Source: Clostridia bacterium (GTDB lineage: Bacteria > Bacillota > Clostridia > Christensenellales > QALW01). From it: a stretch of DNA of 64,000 bases. Under the pieces are notes generated by a model. The model was given only the letters and a program-made list of their open reading frames with translations. It did no database searches and was not told where the DNA came from. A program made the position numbers and the translations under genes. Below are positions 52,403 to 61,275 of this stretch, piece by piece; the first letter of the stretch is position 1; the number at the start of each line of letters is the position of its first letter. The stretch is taken from positions 1-64,000 of the forward strand of contig CAAGID010000030.1 of NCBI GenBank assembly GCA_900769815.1. The letters are read 5' to 3'.

Positions 52403-53768
52403 TTTTTCCTTTTATCGCCGCAAGAGAAAGTGCCGTAAATACGTTATCGGCAAACAACAGTTTTATATTCTCATTGCCGGTGAAACTCCTTTTATTACCT
52501 TTAGGAAGAATTACTTTTTTAAAACCAAGCTTTATACATTCATCAATACGCTGTTTTGCCCCGTTTATTGCACGAAGTTCCCCTGTAAGACCAACTTCGC
52601 CTAAAATAACCGTGTCATTAGGTAACGGCAGATTTTTATATGCCGATGCTACTGCGGCTATCAAAGGCAAATCGAGAGCAGGCTCATCAATTCTCAGACC
52701 TCCTGCAATATTAACGTAGACGTCCTGATTATAAAGAGTATAGCCTAATCTTTTTTCAAGCACAGCAAGTAACGTTACCATACGGCTATAATCAATACCG
52801 CTTCCTACCCTGCGTGGGTTATTAAAGCCCGAATTTCCCGTTAACGCCTGAATTTCAACCATTACTGGACGTGTGCCCTCAAGGGAACACATAATCGAAG
52901 TGCCTGCAACGGGCTCGTTGCGTTCAGACATAAAAATTTCAGAGGGGTTAAGTACGTCAACCATACCCTGCTCGTTCATTTCAAATACACCGATTTCATT
53001 GGTTGAGCCGAATCGGTTTTTATTTGCCCTTAAAACACGGAAAGCAGAATTTCTTTCTCCCTCAAAATACATTACCGTATCAACTATATGCTCAAGAACT
53101 TTAGGCCCTGCAAGAGTCCCCTCCTTTGTAACATGACCTACGGTAAACACCGTAACACCTGATTCCTTAGCAACACGCATAAGTCTTGAGGCACACTCCC
53201 TTACTTGGGAAACAGTTCCTGGGGCTGAGCTTAAATAAGGTGCATAAACCGTTTGTATTGAATCTATAATTGCCATTTCAGGTTTTTTAGAGGAAATTTG
53301 AGCACAAATTTCATCAATATCGATTTCAGCAAGAATATATATTTCATCGGAAGTACAATTTAATCTGTCGGCACGAAGTTTTATCTGATGGGCAGATTCT
53401 TCAGCGGAAACATAAAGAACTCTTTTATCCTTTGCAACGTAATTACAGACTTGCAAAAGCAAAGTCGATTTACCTATTCCCGGGTCGCCACCGCATAAAA
53501 CGATACTTCCCGGCACTATACCTCCGCCTAAAACACGGTCAAGCTCTCCGCTGCCTGAAGAAAACCGCTGATAGCTTACCGTTTCAACGTTTTTAAGCTT
53601 CTGCACGTCTTTTTGCGGAGAAAAAGTATTGCTTCTTACATTTTTAGGTTCTTGTTTTATTACCTGTTCTTCTAACGTTGACCAACTATTACAGCCTGGG
53701 CATTTGCCAAGCCATTTTGCAGTTTCGTAACCGCATGAAGAACATACGTACGTTGTTTTTTCTTTCAT
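52395..53768 (-). CDS. radA: DNA repair ATPase RadA
   Basis: A 457-residue RadA/Sms protein. The N-terminal zinc finger uses C9, C12, C23 and C26 (YVCSSCGYETAKWLGKCPGC). RecA-like domain: Walker A GGDPGIGKST, Walker B MAIIDSIQT, and the RadA-specific ANKNRFGS motif. The C-terminal Lon-like domain (LDLPLIAAVASAYKN, GEVGLTGELR) is complete. It promotes branch migration in recombination repair. Gene order radA-yacL is common in Firmicutes. Confidence 0.96.
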   Translation of the reverse strand: MKEKTTYVCSSCGYETAKWLGKCPGCNSWSTLEEQVIKQEPKNVRSNTFSPQKDVQKLKNVETVSYQRFSSGSGELDRVLGGGIVPGSIVLCGGDPGIGKSTLLLQVCNYVAKDKRVLYVSAEESAHQIKLRADRLNCTSDEIYILAEIDIDEICAQISSKKPEMAIIDSIQTVYAPYLSSAPGTVSQVRECASRLMRVAKESGVTVFTVGHVTKEGTLAGPKVLEHIVDTVMYFEGERNSAFRVLRANKNRFGSTNEIGVFEMNEQGMVDVLNPSEIFMSERNEPVAGTSIMCSLEGTRPVMVEIQALTGNSGFNNPRRVGSGIDYSRMVTLLAVLEKRLGYTLYNQDVYVNIAGGLRIDEPALDLPLIAAVASAYKNLPLPNDTVILGEVGLTGELRAINGAKQRIDECIKLGFKKVILPKGNKRSFTGNENIKLLFADNVFTALSLAAIKGKND

Positions 53769-53772
53769 TTTT

Positions 53773-55038
53773 TTATTCCATTATATTATATTTGAAAACG
53801 TCGCTTCCGCTCGTTTTGGTCTTATCCTCCCAAACGATAAGGGAACCAAATGCCTGCGGAAGAATTGCACTGCAGTCAGATTCAGAAACTTGAAGCAGAA
53901 TATCCTTTTTATAGTAATAAGCATAGACTATCTGATTTGAAACGAACACTATAAAATCCTCGCCCAAGGAATACTGCGTAACATTATCCCAGAAGGCTAC
54001 AGGGGGCTTTGCACCGCTTCTATAAGCATAATAAAGCGTTGAATCGGGTGCGTTGTTTTTATCTATCCAAAGATAAATATCGTCATTGCAGATAGGCTTA
54101 TGCACATAAGTTCCTGCAGAGAATATTTCAGGCTCCATTTCGCCCGAATCCTCTTCTTCCGTTTCGTCCGTTTCCTCATCAAGAGTATCGTTTTCGCCTA
54201 AATCTTCAAAAACAAGGCTGTAAATGGCACTTACGTTTTCGCCTTCTCTTTCAGGGTCGTGGTCAGCCCAAATAACGGTGTTTTTGTAAATAAAAGGTGT
54301 GCTCACGGCGTAGTTTGTGCTTTCAAAAAGCTTGATTGCCATATTTTCGTCTGAAGTAAGGTCAATGAAATAAAGCTTATCTTCTTTATCACTTACCTGC
54401 TCCATCCATACAAGGTAATCGCCGTAAAGTCCCATTCGTGGCATATGGTTTTCAGTTTCACGAACCTCGGAAACGGTGTTTGCCTTAATACCGTCTATCT
54501 CAACGCGGTTCATTTTATAAATAACGTTTTTCCCCTTATGGTCGGTATCAACCCATACCGCCCAATTCTCCGAAAGATACGTTTCGAAAATTTCTCCGTC
54601 CTTCATTTTACTTTGTGCTATTTTTTGGGCAGTACCGTCAACTGCATTAAAAAGATATAAATTAGTAAGAACCGAGCCCTCCAAAGCACCCTCTCCTGCG
54701 GAGAAAAGCATTTCGTGGCCGTAAATACTTGGCTGATTTATTCTTACCTCGTTAACCTTCATTTCTCTTACACTGCCTGAACGGTCAACAACCGTAAGCT
54801 CAGCGTTTCCGCTTGGTTCAGGCGTTGCCCAAGGCTCTATTTCAGGAGTAGTTGATGCAGGTTTAACGTTAAATACACCTTTAACAAAAAGCACGTTCAA
54901 AACTATCGCTGTAACAAGCAATACTGACGCCACCCCGTAGAAAACCCTGTTTAATTTTTTACGTAATTTTATTTTTTCGGGGTCTTCTCCGTCACCGTAT
55001 TTATATTTCAAAATATCGTTAATCTGTGAAAATTTCAT
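53773..55038 (-). CDS. membrane-anchored propeller-like protein
   Basis: A 421-residue protein. Residues 1-28 are cytoplasmic and charged, one membrane helix lies at about 33-54, and a proline-rich linker (PEIEPWATPEPSG) leads to an extracytoplasmic propeller with repeats such as ENWAVWVDTDHKGKNVIYKM and LYGDYLVWMEQV. An acidic insert rich in Glu/Asp (about 270-300) interrupts it. The function is unknown. It is unusual to find such a gene between radA and ispDF. Confidence 0.72.
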   Translation of the reverse strand: MKFSQINDILKYKYGDGEDPEKIKLRKKLNRVFYGVASVLLVTAIVLNVLFVKGVFNVKPASTTPEIEPWATPEPSGNAELTVVDRSGSVREMKVNEVRINQPSIYGHEMLFSAGEGALEGSVLTNLYLFNAVDGTAQKIAQSKMKDGEIFETYLSENWAVWVDTDHKGKNVIYKMNRVEIDGIKANTVSEVRETENHMPRMGLYGDYLVWMEQVSDKEDKLYFIDLTSDENMAIKLFESTNYAVSTPFIYKNTVIWADHDPEREGENVSAIYSLVFEDLGENDTLDEETDETEEEDSGEMEPEIFSAGTYVHKPICNDDIYLWIDKNNAPDSTLYYAYRSGAKPPVAFWDNVTQYSLGEDFIVFVSNQIVYAYYYKKDILLQVSESDCSAILPQAFGSLIVWEDKTKTSGSDVFKYNIME

Positions 55039-55049
55039 AAATTACCTCT

Positions 55050-56159
55050 TTATTTCAAAATAGTAACTGTTGCCTGTGCACTTATACCTTCTTCTCTTCC
55101 CACAAAACCAAGCTTCTCAGTTGTCGTCGCGGCAACATTCACTCTTTCAACATCTACCCCTGCATTTACTGCAATATTTTTATTCATTTCCTCTATGTAA
55201 GGTTTAAGCTTTGGCTTCTGTGCCATTACGATTGCACTTATGTTATTAACTTTGTAGCCTTTTTCCTTTAAAAGATTTATTACGTGCTTAAAAAGAAGCA
55301 TACTGTCTATGCCCTTATATTTTTCATCAGTATCGGGAAAATGTCTTCCTATATCGCCTAACCCTGCCGCACCTAAAAGTGCATCCATTATAGCGTGAAG
55401 AAGCACGTCGGCATCGGAATGTCCCATCAAGCCTCTTTCATAGGGAATATTTACACCGCCTATAATAAGGGGTCTGCCCTGACACAGAGCGTGCACGTCA
55501 AAACCTGTCCCCACAAGATACGTTTCAGACATTTTCACATCATCCTCAGTCGTAATTTTTTTATTTGAATATGCACCTTCAACCATTTTTACAGAAAAAC
55601 CTGCTTCCTCAAATACTGCACCGTCATCAGTCATATTGACTCCCGCTTTTTCATAGGCTGAAATAAGCTCTTTTGTCAAAAATCCCTGAGGCGTCTGTGC
55701 TGCCCAAAGAGTTTGGCGAGAAGGTGTTAATATAACCTTTCCCTCTTCATCGGTCTGCTTTATGGTATCGGTAACCTTTACGCCTGCAACTATGCCCTGT
55801 CCCGCTTCAATATTATCAATTACGCGTTCAATAATATCAGCAGTAATAAAGGGTCTTGCACCGTCGTGAACAAGAACCGTATCGTATTTATCCTCTATTG
55901 CCTTTAAGCCGTTAAGTACCGATTCGCCTCGTGTTTTGCCACCGCGAATATACTGAACATTACTTCCGAAAAGCTGTTTAAGACGGTCTTCGTCTTTTTC
56001 AGTACAAATAATTGCAACACCGTCAATACGGTTATGCTTTAAAAAGCAGTTTACCGTTTTTTCAATTATAGTTTCATTATCTAACTTAAAGAATATTTTA
56101 TTTTCATTTAATTTTGTACGGCTTCCGCTTCCTGCCGCAGGAATCAATGCACAAATCAT
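55050..56159 (-). CDS. ispDF: bifunctional IspD/IspF isoprenoid biosynthesis enzyme
   Basis: A 369-residue fusion of two MEP-pathway enzymes. IspD (about 1-210) has the cytidylyltransferase motif ALIPAAGSGSRTK and HDGARPF. IspF (about 213-369) has GTGFDVHAL, GHSDADVLLHAIMDALLGAAGLGDIGRHFPD and the zinc and active-site residues. It catalyses CDP-ME formation and the later cyclisation to MEcPP; the intervening IspE is not in this window. The start overlaps rqcP (ATGA). Confidence 0.96.
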   Translation of the reverse strand: MICALIPAAGSGSRTKLNENKIFFKLDNETIIEKTVNCFLKHNRIDGVAIICTEKDEDRLKQLFGSNVQYIRGGKTRGESVLNGLKAIEDKYDTVLVHDGARPFITADIIERVIDNIEAGQGIVAGVKVTDTIKQTDEEGKVILTPSRQTLWAAQTPQGFLTKELISAYEKAGVNMTDDGAVFEEAGFSVKMVEGAYSNKKITTEDDVKMSETYLVGTGFDVHALCQGRPLIIGGVNIPYERGLMGHSDADVLLHAIMDALLGAAGLGDIGRHFPDTDEKYKGIDSMLLFKHVINLLKEKGYKVNNISAIVMAQKPKLKPYIEEMNKNIAVNAGVDVERVNVAATTTEKLGFVGREEGISAQATVTILK

Positions 56160-56398
56160 TGTACTTCCTCAAACATAGGCATGCCCGTTTTTCTTGCAAC
56201 GTTATCATCGGTAAGCAATATCTTAAAGGAATGGGTTTTTTCGCCAAAGGTAATGGAAATAACGTCACCTTCCTTTACCTGATAGCCTGCCTTCTGTGTT
56301 TTGCCGTTTATGCTTACTCTGCCTGCATCGCAAGCATCGTTGGAAACAGTCCTGCGTTTTATAATACGGGACACCTTCAAAAATTTATCAAGACGCAT
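56156..56398 (-). CDS. rqcP: RNA-binding S4 domain protein (RqcP)
   Basis: An 80-residue S4-domain protein of the Hsp15/RqcP group: MRLDKFLKVSRIIKRRTVSNDACDAGRVSINGKTQKAG. In Bacillus RqcP works with RqcH in alanine tailing of stalled nascent chains on 50S subunits. It is the first gene of the rqcP-ispDF-(propeller)-radA-yacL operon. The start follows GGAGG. Confidence 0.9.
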   Translation of the reverse strand: MRLDKFLKVSRIIKRRTVSNDACDAGRVSINGKTQKAGYQVKEGDVISITFGEKTHSFKILLTDDNVARKTGMPMFEEVQ

Positions 56399-56538
56399 TT
56401 TGCATCCTCCATTGTAACACTTTTGTTATATTATAACACACTTTATTGATTTTGAATAGAGATAATTTTGTGTAATTTTTCTGACAAAATAAGGTTTTCG
56501 TGCTATAATATTTTAAAGTTTATTTTAAGGGTGATTTT

Positions 56539-57732
56539 ATGTTTAAGGCATTTATAAAACTTTTTATAAAGGACTATGATGACGTAGGTAATTCTCTTGT
56601 ACGCCAGAAATACGGTTTGCTTTCAGGTGCTTTGGGTATAATCTGTAATCTTATACTTTTTATTATTAAAATATCCGTTGGCTTTATCCTCGGCAGTGTT
56701 GCGGTAATTTCCGATGCCTTTAATAACTTTTCAGATATGGGTTCAACGGTAATTTCAGTTATCGGTATAAAATTAAGCAACAGAAAGCCTGACCGCGACC
56801 ACCCCTTCGGTCACGGAAGATTCGAGTATATTTCGGCTCTTATAGTGGCATTTATCATTATGCTTGTTGGCTTTGAGCTTTTTAAATCCTCCTTTACAAA
56901 AATCCTTAACCCTGAAGAAGCACAGGATATTAATTGGCTTTTAATAGGAATTCTTGCAATTTCAGTACCCGTAAAACTCTTTATGTTTGGCATAAACAAG
57001 TTTTTGGGAAAATCAATTTCCTCGCCTACTCTCATTGCAACGGCTCTTGACAGCCGTAATGATGCAGTCGCAACAGGTGCGGTAATTATTTCAACGATAA
57101 TTGACGGACTTCATATCCTGCCCTTTGTTATTGACGGCTACGTCGGTGCACTTGTTTCACTTTTAATTATTTATGCAGGCTTCTCTGTTGCAAAGGACAC
57201 CGTTGGCATATTATTAGGCAAGGCCCCCGAAAAGGAGACAGTTGATGAAATTACCTCTATGCTTCTTGAAACACCTGAAATTTTAGATATTCACGACCTT
57301 ATTATTCACGATTACGGACCGGGAAGAATCTTTGCTTCGGTTCACGCTGAAGTGGAAAGCACCTCTGACGTAATTACCGTTCACGAAGCCATTGATTTAA
57401 CTGAGAAAAATATTTTCCTGAAAACCGGCTGTGAAATAACCATACATATGGACCCTATCTGTTCAGATGACCCTATTCTTAATAACATTAAAACCGTCGT
57501 GTATGATATTTTTAAGGAAGAAAACTGTGTTTACACCATTCACGATTTAAGAATGACAAAGGGTGAAGACAATATGAATATTATTTTCGATATGGTTGTG
57601 CCCTTCGATGAAAAAACAGATACAACAAAGCACATTATACAAAGAATTAAGGAAGCAATTTTAAAAACAGACTGCCGTTTTTCAACGGTAATTCAAATAG
57701 ACAGAGATTTTGTACAAACGCTTGACAAATAA
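56539..57732 (+). CDS. cation diffusion facilitator (CDF) transporter
   Basis: A 397-residue metal:proton antiporter with six membrane helices. The metal site is in SDAFNNFSDMG (helix 2) and ALDSRNDAVATG (helix 5), with HPFGHGRFEY between. The C-terminal cytoplasmic domain is extended (about 210-397), and a second ferredoxin-like repeat may be present (YTIHDLRMTKGEDNMNIIFDMVVP). It probably exports Zn, Mn or Fe. The start follows AAGGGTG. Confidence 0.92.
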   Translation: MFKAFIKLFIKDYDDVGNSLVRQKYGLLSGALGIICNLILFIIKISVGFILGSVAVISDAFNNFSDMGSTVISVIGIKLSNRKPDRDHPFGHGRFEYISALIVAFIIMLVGFELFKSSFTKILNPEEAQDINWLLIGILAISVPVKLFMFGINKFLGKSISSPTLIATALDSRNDAVATGAVIISTIIDGLHILPFVIDGYVGALVSLLIIYAGFSVAKDTVGILLGKAPEKETVDEITSMLLETPEILDIHDLIIHDYGPGRIFASVHAEVESTSDVITVHEAIDLTEKNIFLKTGCEITIHMDPICSDDPILNNIKTVVYDIFKEENCVYTIHDLRMTKGEDNMNIIFDMVVPFDEKTDTTKHIIQRIKEAILKTDCRFSTVIQIDRDFVQTLDK

Positions 57733-57749
57733 AATATTTTTGTTAAAAT
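57722..57749 (+). promoter_or_regulatory. promoter of the leader ORF and CorC-family gene
   Basis: TTGACA (57722-57727, inside the last codons of the CDF gene), 16-base spacer, TAAAAT (57744-57749). It would give a leader RNA of about 140 bases. Confidence 0.6.
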
Positions 57750-57783
57750 ATATCTGAAATTAATATTTAAGGAGTTCTTTATT

Positions 57784-57867
57784 ATGGATAGCGACAGTAG
57801 CGACGAAGATAACTACTGTAAGTTTTATAAAAAATTTAGCACATCTAAACCAATAGAATTGGTGTAG
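57784..57867 (+). CDS. 27-residue acidic leader peptide upstream of the CorC-family transporter
   Basis: An ORF with a strong ribosome site (AAGGAG at 57769-57774, 9 bases before ATG). The product begins MDSDSSDEDNYCKF: five acidic residues in positions 2-8, then a basic aromatic stretch (KFYKKF) and SKPIELV. The TAG at 57865-57867 lies inside the 3' arm of the terminator at 57838-57878. Translation to the end would prevent the hairpin, while early ribosome drop-off would allow it. This is the geometry of a translation-coupled attenuator. Confidence 0.65.
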   Translation: MDSDSSDEDNYCKFYKKFSTSKPIELV

Positions 57868-57878
57868 GTGTGCTTTTT
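57838..57878 (+). terminator. leader terminator (attenuator) before the CorC-family gene
   Basis: A 17-pair stem with one mismatch and one G-U pair (57838-57854 with 57858-57874), loop AGA, then TTTTT. It is entirely between the leader ORF and the transporter gene, and the last ten codons of the leader are within it. Confidence 0.8.
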
Positions 57879-57898
57879 ACATTTTTAAGGAGAGAAAA

Positions 57899-59152
57899 AT
57901 GACTACACAAATTATTCTGATGATAGTATGTATTATATTTTCAGCATACTTCTCAGCAACGGAAACTGCTTTTTCATCACTAAATAAGACAAGGCTGAAA
58001 ACTATGGCAGAAAAAGGAAATAAAAAGGCTGAGCTTGCCTGCAGATTATCGGATAATTACGATAAGCTTATTTCCACAATCTTAATCGGCAATAACATAG
58101 TTAACATTGCCGTTGCTTCTATCGGCACTGTTTTATTTGTTAAAATTTTAAATAATCAGGATTTAGGTGCAACTGTTTCAACTATTGTTGTTACTGTAGC
58201 CGTTCTTATTTTCGGCGAAATCACGCCTAAGAGCATCGCGAAAGATTTCCCTGAAAAGTTTGCTATGTTCTCTTCCCCCTTTATCCGTTTGCTTATATGG
58301 ATTTTAACACCTATATGTGCAATTTTCTCAGGCTGGAAAAAGCTTGTTTCAAAGCTCTTTAAAGCAGACGAAGAAGATATAATGTCACAGGAAGAGCTTT
58401 TAATGATAGTTGACGAGGCTGAGCAGGAAGGCGGTATTGATACCGATGAAGGCGATCTTTTAAGAAACGCCATCGAGTTTACCGAAATCCGTGCTGAAGA
58501 TATTTTAACACACCGTGTTGACCTTGAGGCAATTCCTATGGATGCACCTAAAGAGGAAATTGCTCAAAAATTTTCAGACACCCGTTTTTCAAGATTGCTT
58601 GTTTATAACGAAAACATCGACGATATCGTGGGCGTTATTCACTTAAAGGATTTTTATAAGGATAACGGCATCTTAAAGGACGATATTAAGACCATTATGT
58701 CGCCGCCCCTATTTATACACAAGTTTGAAAAAATTGATGACCTTCTTAAGCAATTACAGCAAGCAAAATCACATATCGCTGTTGTCGTTGATGAATACGG
58801 CGGAACCTTAGGTATCGTTACAATGGAGGACATTTTAGAGGAGCTTGTAGGCGATATATGGGATGAGCACGACGAAGTTATCGAGCAGTTTAATTTAGTT
58901 GGCGAAAATACGTATCTTGTTGACTGTTCAACCAATTTTGAGGAATTCTGCGAGTTCTTTGAGCTTGAGCCCGAGGAAACGGAAAGCATCTCCTTAGGCG
59001 GTTGGATTATGGAGCAGTTAGAAAGAATTCCCTCCGTAAACGATAAATTCTCCTACCAGCATCTTGATTTTATTATTGAGGAATCTGACTCCCGCCGAGT
59101 TATTTCCACTAAAGTTATTAAGAACGAAAAAATTGAAAAAAATGAGGACTAA
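57899..59152 (+). CDS. CorC/HlyC family (CNNM-type) transporter
   Basis: A 417-residue protein. Residues 1 to about 175 form the DUF21/CNNM membrane domain ([47 protein letters not shown]). A CBS pair follows (about 195-325; [24 protein letters not shown]) and then the CorC_HlyC domain (about 340-405). Family members export Mg or help Mg/Co homeostasis; CBS pairs bind nucleotides. It is preceded by a leader ORF and attenuator. The start follows AAGGAGAG. Confidence 0.9.
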   Translation: MTTQIILMIVCIIFSAYFSATETAFSSLNKTRLKTMAEKGNKKAELACRLSDNYDKLISTILIGNNIVNIAVASIGTVLFVKILNNQDLGATVSTIVVTVAVLIFGEITPKSIAKDFPEKFAMFSSPFIRLLIWILTPICAIFSGWKKLVSKLFKADEEDIMSQEELLMIVDEAEQEGGIDTDEGDLLRNAIEFTEIRAEDILTHRVDLEAIPMDAPKEEIAQKFSDTRFSRLLVYNENIDDIVGVIHLKDFYKDNGILKDDIKTIMSPPLFIHKFEKIDDLLKQLQQAKSHIAVVVDEYGGTLGIVTMEDILEELVGDIWDEHDEVIEQFNLVGENTYLVDCSTNFEEFCEFFELEPEETESISLGGWIMEQLERIPSVNDKFSYQHLDFIIEESDSRRVISTKVIKNEKIEKNED

Positions 59153-59400
59153 AAAAACGGCAGATTAAAAAATCTGCCACAGTCTGCTGACTTTGTCAGC
59201 AGACTGCCAGAGTTCGAGAAACCCTTGCAAGTCAAGGCGCAGAACTTGTAAAAGAGGGAGTTTACACAGACGTAAATGACTGAATTTTGCAAGTGAATGC
59301 AACGAAGAAAATATACCCCTGCAAAATTTTTGCAGGGGTATATGTTTGTAAGGGTTTGTCAGTGCTCTGCGGCAGATTGAAAAATCTGCCATTTTTAATA
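59153..59400. repeat. dispersed element inserted in a terminator, containing repeat copy B
   Basis: The element is bounded by near-identical 20-base hairpins, 59159-59178 and 59371-59390 (GGCAGATT ... AATCTGCC, one difference in the loop). The left one has a T-run on the minus strand, the right one ATTTTT on the plus strand. Inside are an 11-bp hairpin AGTCTGCTGAC / GTCAGCAGACT (59181-59205), a unique stretch and repeat copy B (59296-59369). The arrangement looks like insertion into, and duplication of, one bidirectional terminator between convergent genes. Confidence 0.7.
59296..59369 (+). repeat. hairpin-plus-tail repeat, copy B
   Basis: Matches 16-89 at 73 of 74 positions, including the 33-base palindrome (59311-59343) and the tail. 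The sequence before it (59296 and left) differs from copy A, so this 74-base block is the shared core. Confidence 0.85.
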
Positions 59401-60375
59401 TTAAACCTCTAAAACTACCTTGCCGACGTTTTCACCCTTATATAAAATATCATGGGCGGCTTCAGCTTCTTTAATGGGAAGAACCTTATAAACAGTGGGT
59501 TTGACTGATCCGTCTTCGACCTTGGGGAATACTTCCTTAACAAGGCTTTGAAGAATCTGTGCCTTCATTTCAGGTGTACGTGAGCGAAGTGTTGAGCCCA
59601 CAATGCGAATATTCTTTTTATAAATATTTTTAAGATCAATGTTGGTGTTTGCACCTGCAAGTGCCGCAATAACTATCCAGCGGCAACCGTATTTAACGTA
59701 AGGAAGACAATCGCCAAGATTCTGTCCGCCAAGACAGTCAATAGCGATATCAACTGCCCTGCCTGCTTCTTCCTCCTTCTTCAAAACTTCGGGGAGGCTT
59801 TCCTTTCTGGTATCAACAATAAGATCAGCACCTAAATGCTTAATATTTTCAGGGTCAGAAATTACAGTTGTAATAACGCGTAAGCCAAAGGATTTTGCCA
59901 ATGGTATAATTACACTTGCAAGACCTGAAGCACCTGCCTGCATTAAAAGTGTATCTCCTGCCTTCGCTTTACCTTCAATAAATAATTTAAGATATGCCGT
60001 TGCATAGGCTTCGGGAATTGCTGCCGCCTCAGCCATCGTGCAATTTTCAGGAACGGGCATACACATACCATACTCAACTGCAACATACTCAGCATAACCG
60101 CCGCCGCCAAGCAATGCACATACCTTATCGCCTATCTTATAGTTTGATTTTGCTTTTGCACTTTCGCTCATTTCAACAATTTCACCTGAAACCTCAAGCC
60201 CCATCCATTCAGGGCAACCCTCAGGCGGCGGATAATCGCCTTCACGCTGCATAAGATCAGCACGGTTAAGTGCAGCATATTCAACTTTTAAAAGAACCTC
60301 GTTTTCCTTTAATATGGGGTCAGGCACGTTATCCCATCTTAAACTTTTATCATCGTTTACAAGTATTGCTTTCAT
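59401..60375 (-). CDS. zinc-independent NAD(P)H:quinone oxidoreductase-like enzyme
   Basis: A 324-residue medium-chain reductase of the quinone oxidoreductase (PIG3-like) group. The N-terminal catalytic fold (VEYAALNRADLMQREGDYPPPEG) and the nucleotide motif LLMQAGASGLASVIIPLAK are clear; the catalytic zinc Cys of alcohol dehydrogenases is absent. It reduces quinones or enones with NADPH. It is divergent from an AraC regulator, which may control it. Confidence 0.88.
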   Translation of the reverse strand: MKAILVNDDKSLRWDNVPDPILKENEVLLKVEYAALNRADLMQREGDYPPPEGCPEWMGLEVSGEIVEMSESAKAKSNYKIGDKVCALLGGGGYAEYVAVEYGMCMPVPENCTMAEAAAIPEAYATAYLKLFIEGKAKAGDTLLMQAGASGLASVIIPLAKSFGLRVITTVISDPENIKHLGADLIVDTRKESLPEVLKKEEEAGRAVDIAIDCLGGQNLGDCLPYVKYGCRWIVIAALAGANTNIDLKNIYKKNIRIVGSTLRSRTPEMKAQILQSLVKEVFPKVEDGSVKPTVYKVLPIKEAEAAHDILYKGENVGKVVLEV

Positions 60376-60421
60376 AAAAAATCCTCTCTTTAATCTTAAT
60401 ATACATTTTTATTTTATCATC

Positions 60422-60450
60422 TTGCCAAATTCTTTTCAATATGTTATACT
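60422..60450 (+). promoter_or_regulatory. sigma-A promoter of the AraC-type regulator
   Basis: TTGCCA (60422-60427), 17-base spacer, TATACT (60445-60450), 42 bases before the start. Confidence 0.65.
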
Positions 60451-60492
60451 GTAAAAAAAGTAACTATTCTGCAATTTTGGAGTTTTAAGCCT

Positions 60493-61248
60493 ATGAAAAA
60501 CAAAATTTTTGTGTCAGAGCTTTCTTTTGAGAAGCATTGCTTCAGTAATTATCATTTCTGTAGAGGTAATAACAGCAAGCGTAAATCAAGGCTTGGTATT
60601 ATCTTACAGGGTTCAGGCACTTATTTATATTTAAACAAGAAGCTTAAAGTATCAGAAGGCGACGTCGTATTTATTCCCGAAAATATTTTCTGCTATTCCA
60701 AGTGGCAGGGCAATCCTGAAATTGAGGTTTTATACATTAGCTGTTTTATACATTATGAGGGCTTCCAATATGAGCCCCAGATAATAAATTGCGACGCAGA
60801 TACAAAAAATAATCTGATTAAAATAGCTGAACTTTTAAATTCTGATTATCTCGATGAACTTGAGGCTTATTCCCTGTTTTATAGCGTGCTTAAAAATATT
60901 CTTCCCAATATGGAGCAGTCAAAATTTGCCTTTGATAAGACGTTGCAGATAGCCATTGAATATTTAACTGAAAATTGGGATAAAGACTTTGCTGTAAGCC
61001 ATCTTGCAAAAAGATGTTTGGTAAGCGAATCATCAATATATCATTTGTTTCAGCGTGAAATGGGTCAGACTCCCGTAAGCTTTCTTAACTCCATAAGAAT
61101 AAACAAAGCCATTGAGTTTTTGGAAAACACAAACTATTCCGTTTCTGCAATAAGCAGTATGGCAGGCTTCAATTCAGAAAATCATTTTAGAAAAGTTTTT
61201 GCTGATTTTACAGGCACAACACCATTAAAATTCAGAAAAAAGACATAA
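60493..61248 (+). CDS. AraC family transcriptional regulator
   Basis: A 251-residue regulator with an N-terminal cupin-like sensing domain (about 15-120; RLGIILQGSGTYLYLNKKLKVSEGDVVFIPEN) and a C-terminal double HTH (about 155-250; AVSHLAKRCLVSESSIYHLFQREMGQTPVSFLNSIRINKA, SAISSMAGFNSENHFRKVFADFTGTTP). The ligand is unknown. Divergent orientation suggests control of the oxidoreductase gene and itself. Confidence 0.92.
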   Translation: MKNKIFVSELSFEKHCFSNYHFCRGNNSKRKSRLGIILQGSGTYLYLNKKLKVSEGDVVFIPENIFCYSKWQGNPEIEVLYISCFIHYEGFQYEPQIINCDADTKNNLIKIAELLNSDYLDELEAYSLFYSVLKNILPNMEQSKFAFDKTLQIAIEYLTENWDKDFAVSHLAKRCLVSESSIYHLFQREMGQTPVSFLNSIRINKAIEFLENTNYSVSAISSMAGFNSENHFRKVFADFTGTTPLKFRKKT

Positions 61249-61272
61249 AAAAACGGCGATTTCTCGCCGTTT
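61246..61272 (-). terminator. terminator of the phosphohexomutase gene
   Basis: Stem AAACGGCGA / TCGCCGTTT (61251-61259, 61264-61272) with seven T on the minus strand. It overlaps the end of the AraC gene and may work in both directions. Confidence 0.8.
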
Positions 61273-61275
61273 CTA

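Noticed and set aside
57750..57898. M-box or yybP-ykoY riboswitch before the CorC-family gene
   Set aside because: The leader is about 140 bases, contains a well-supported ORF, and shows none of the conserved motifs of these riboswitches that I can recognise.
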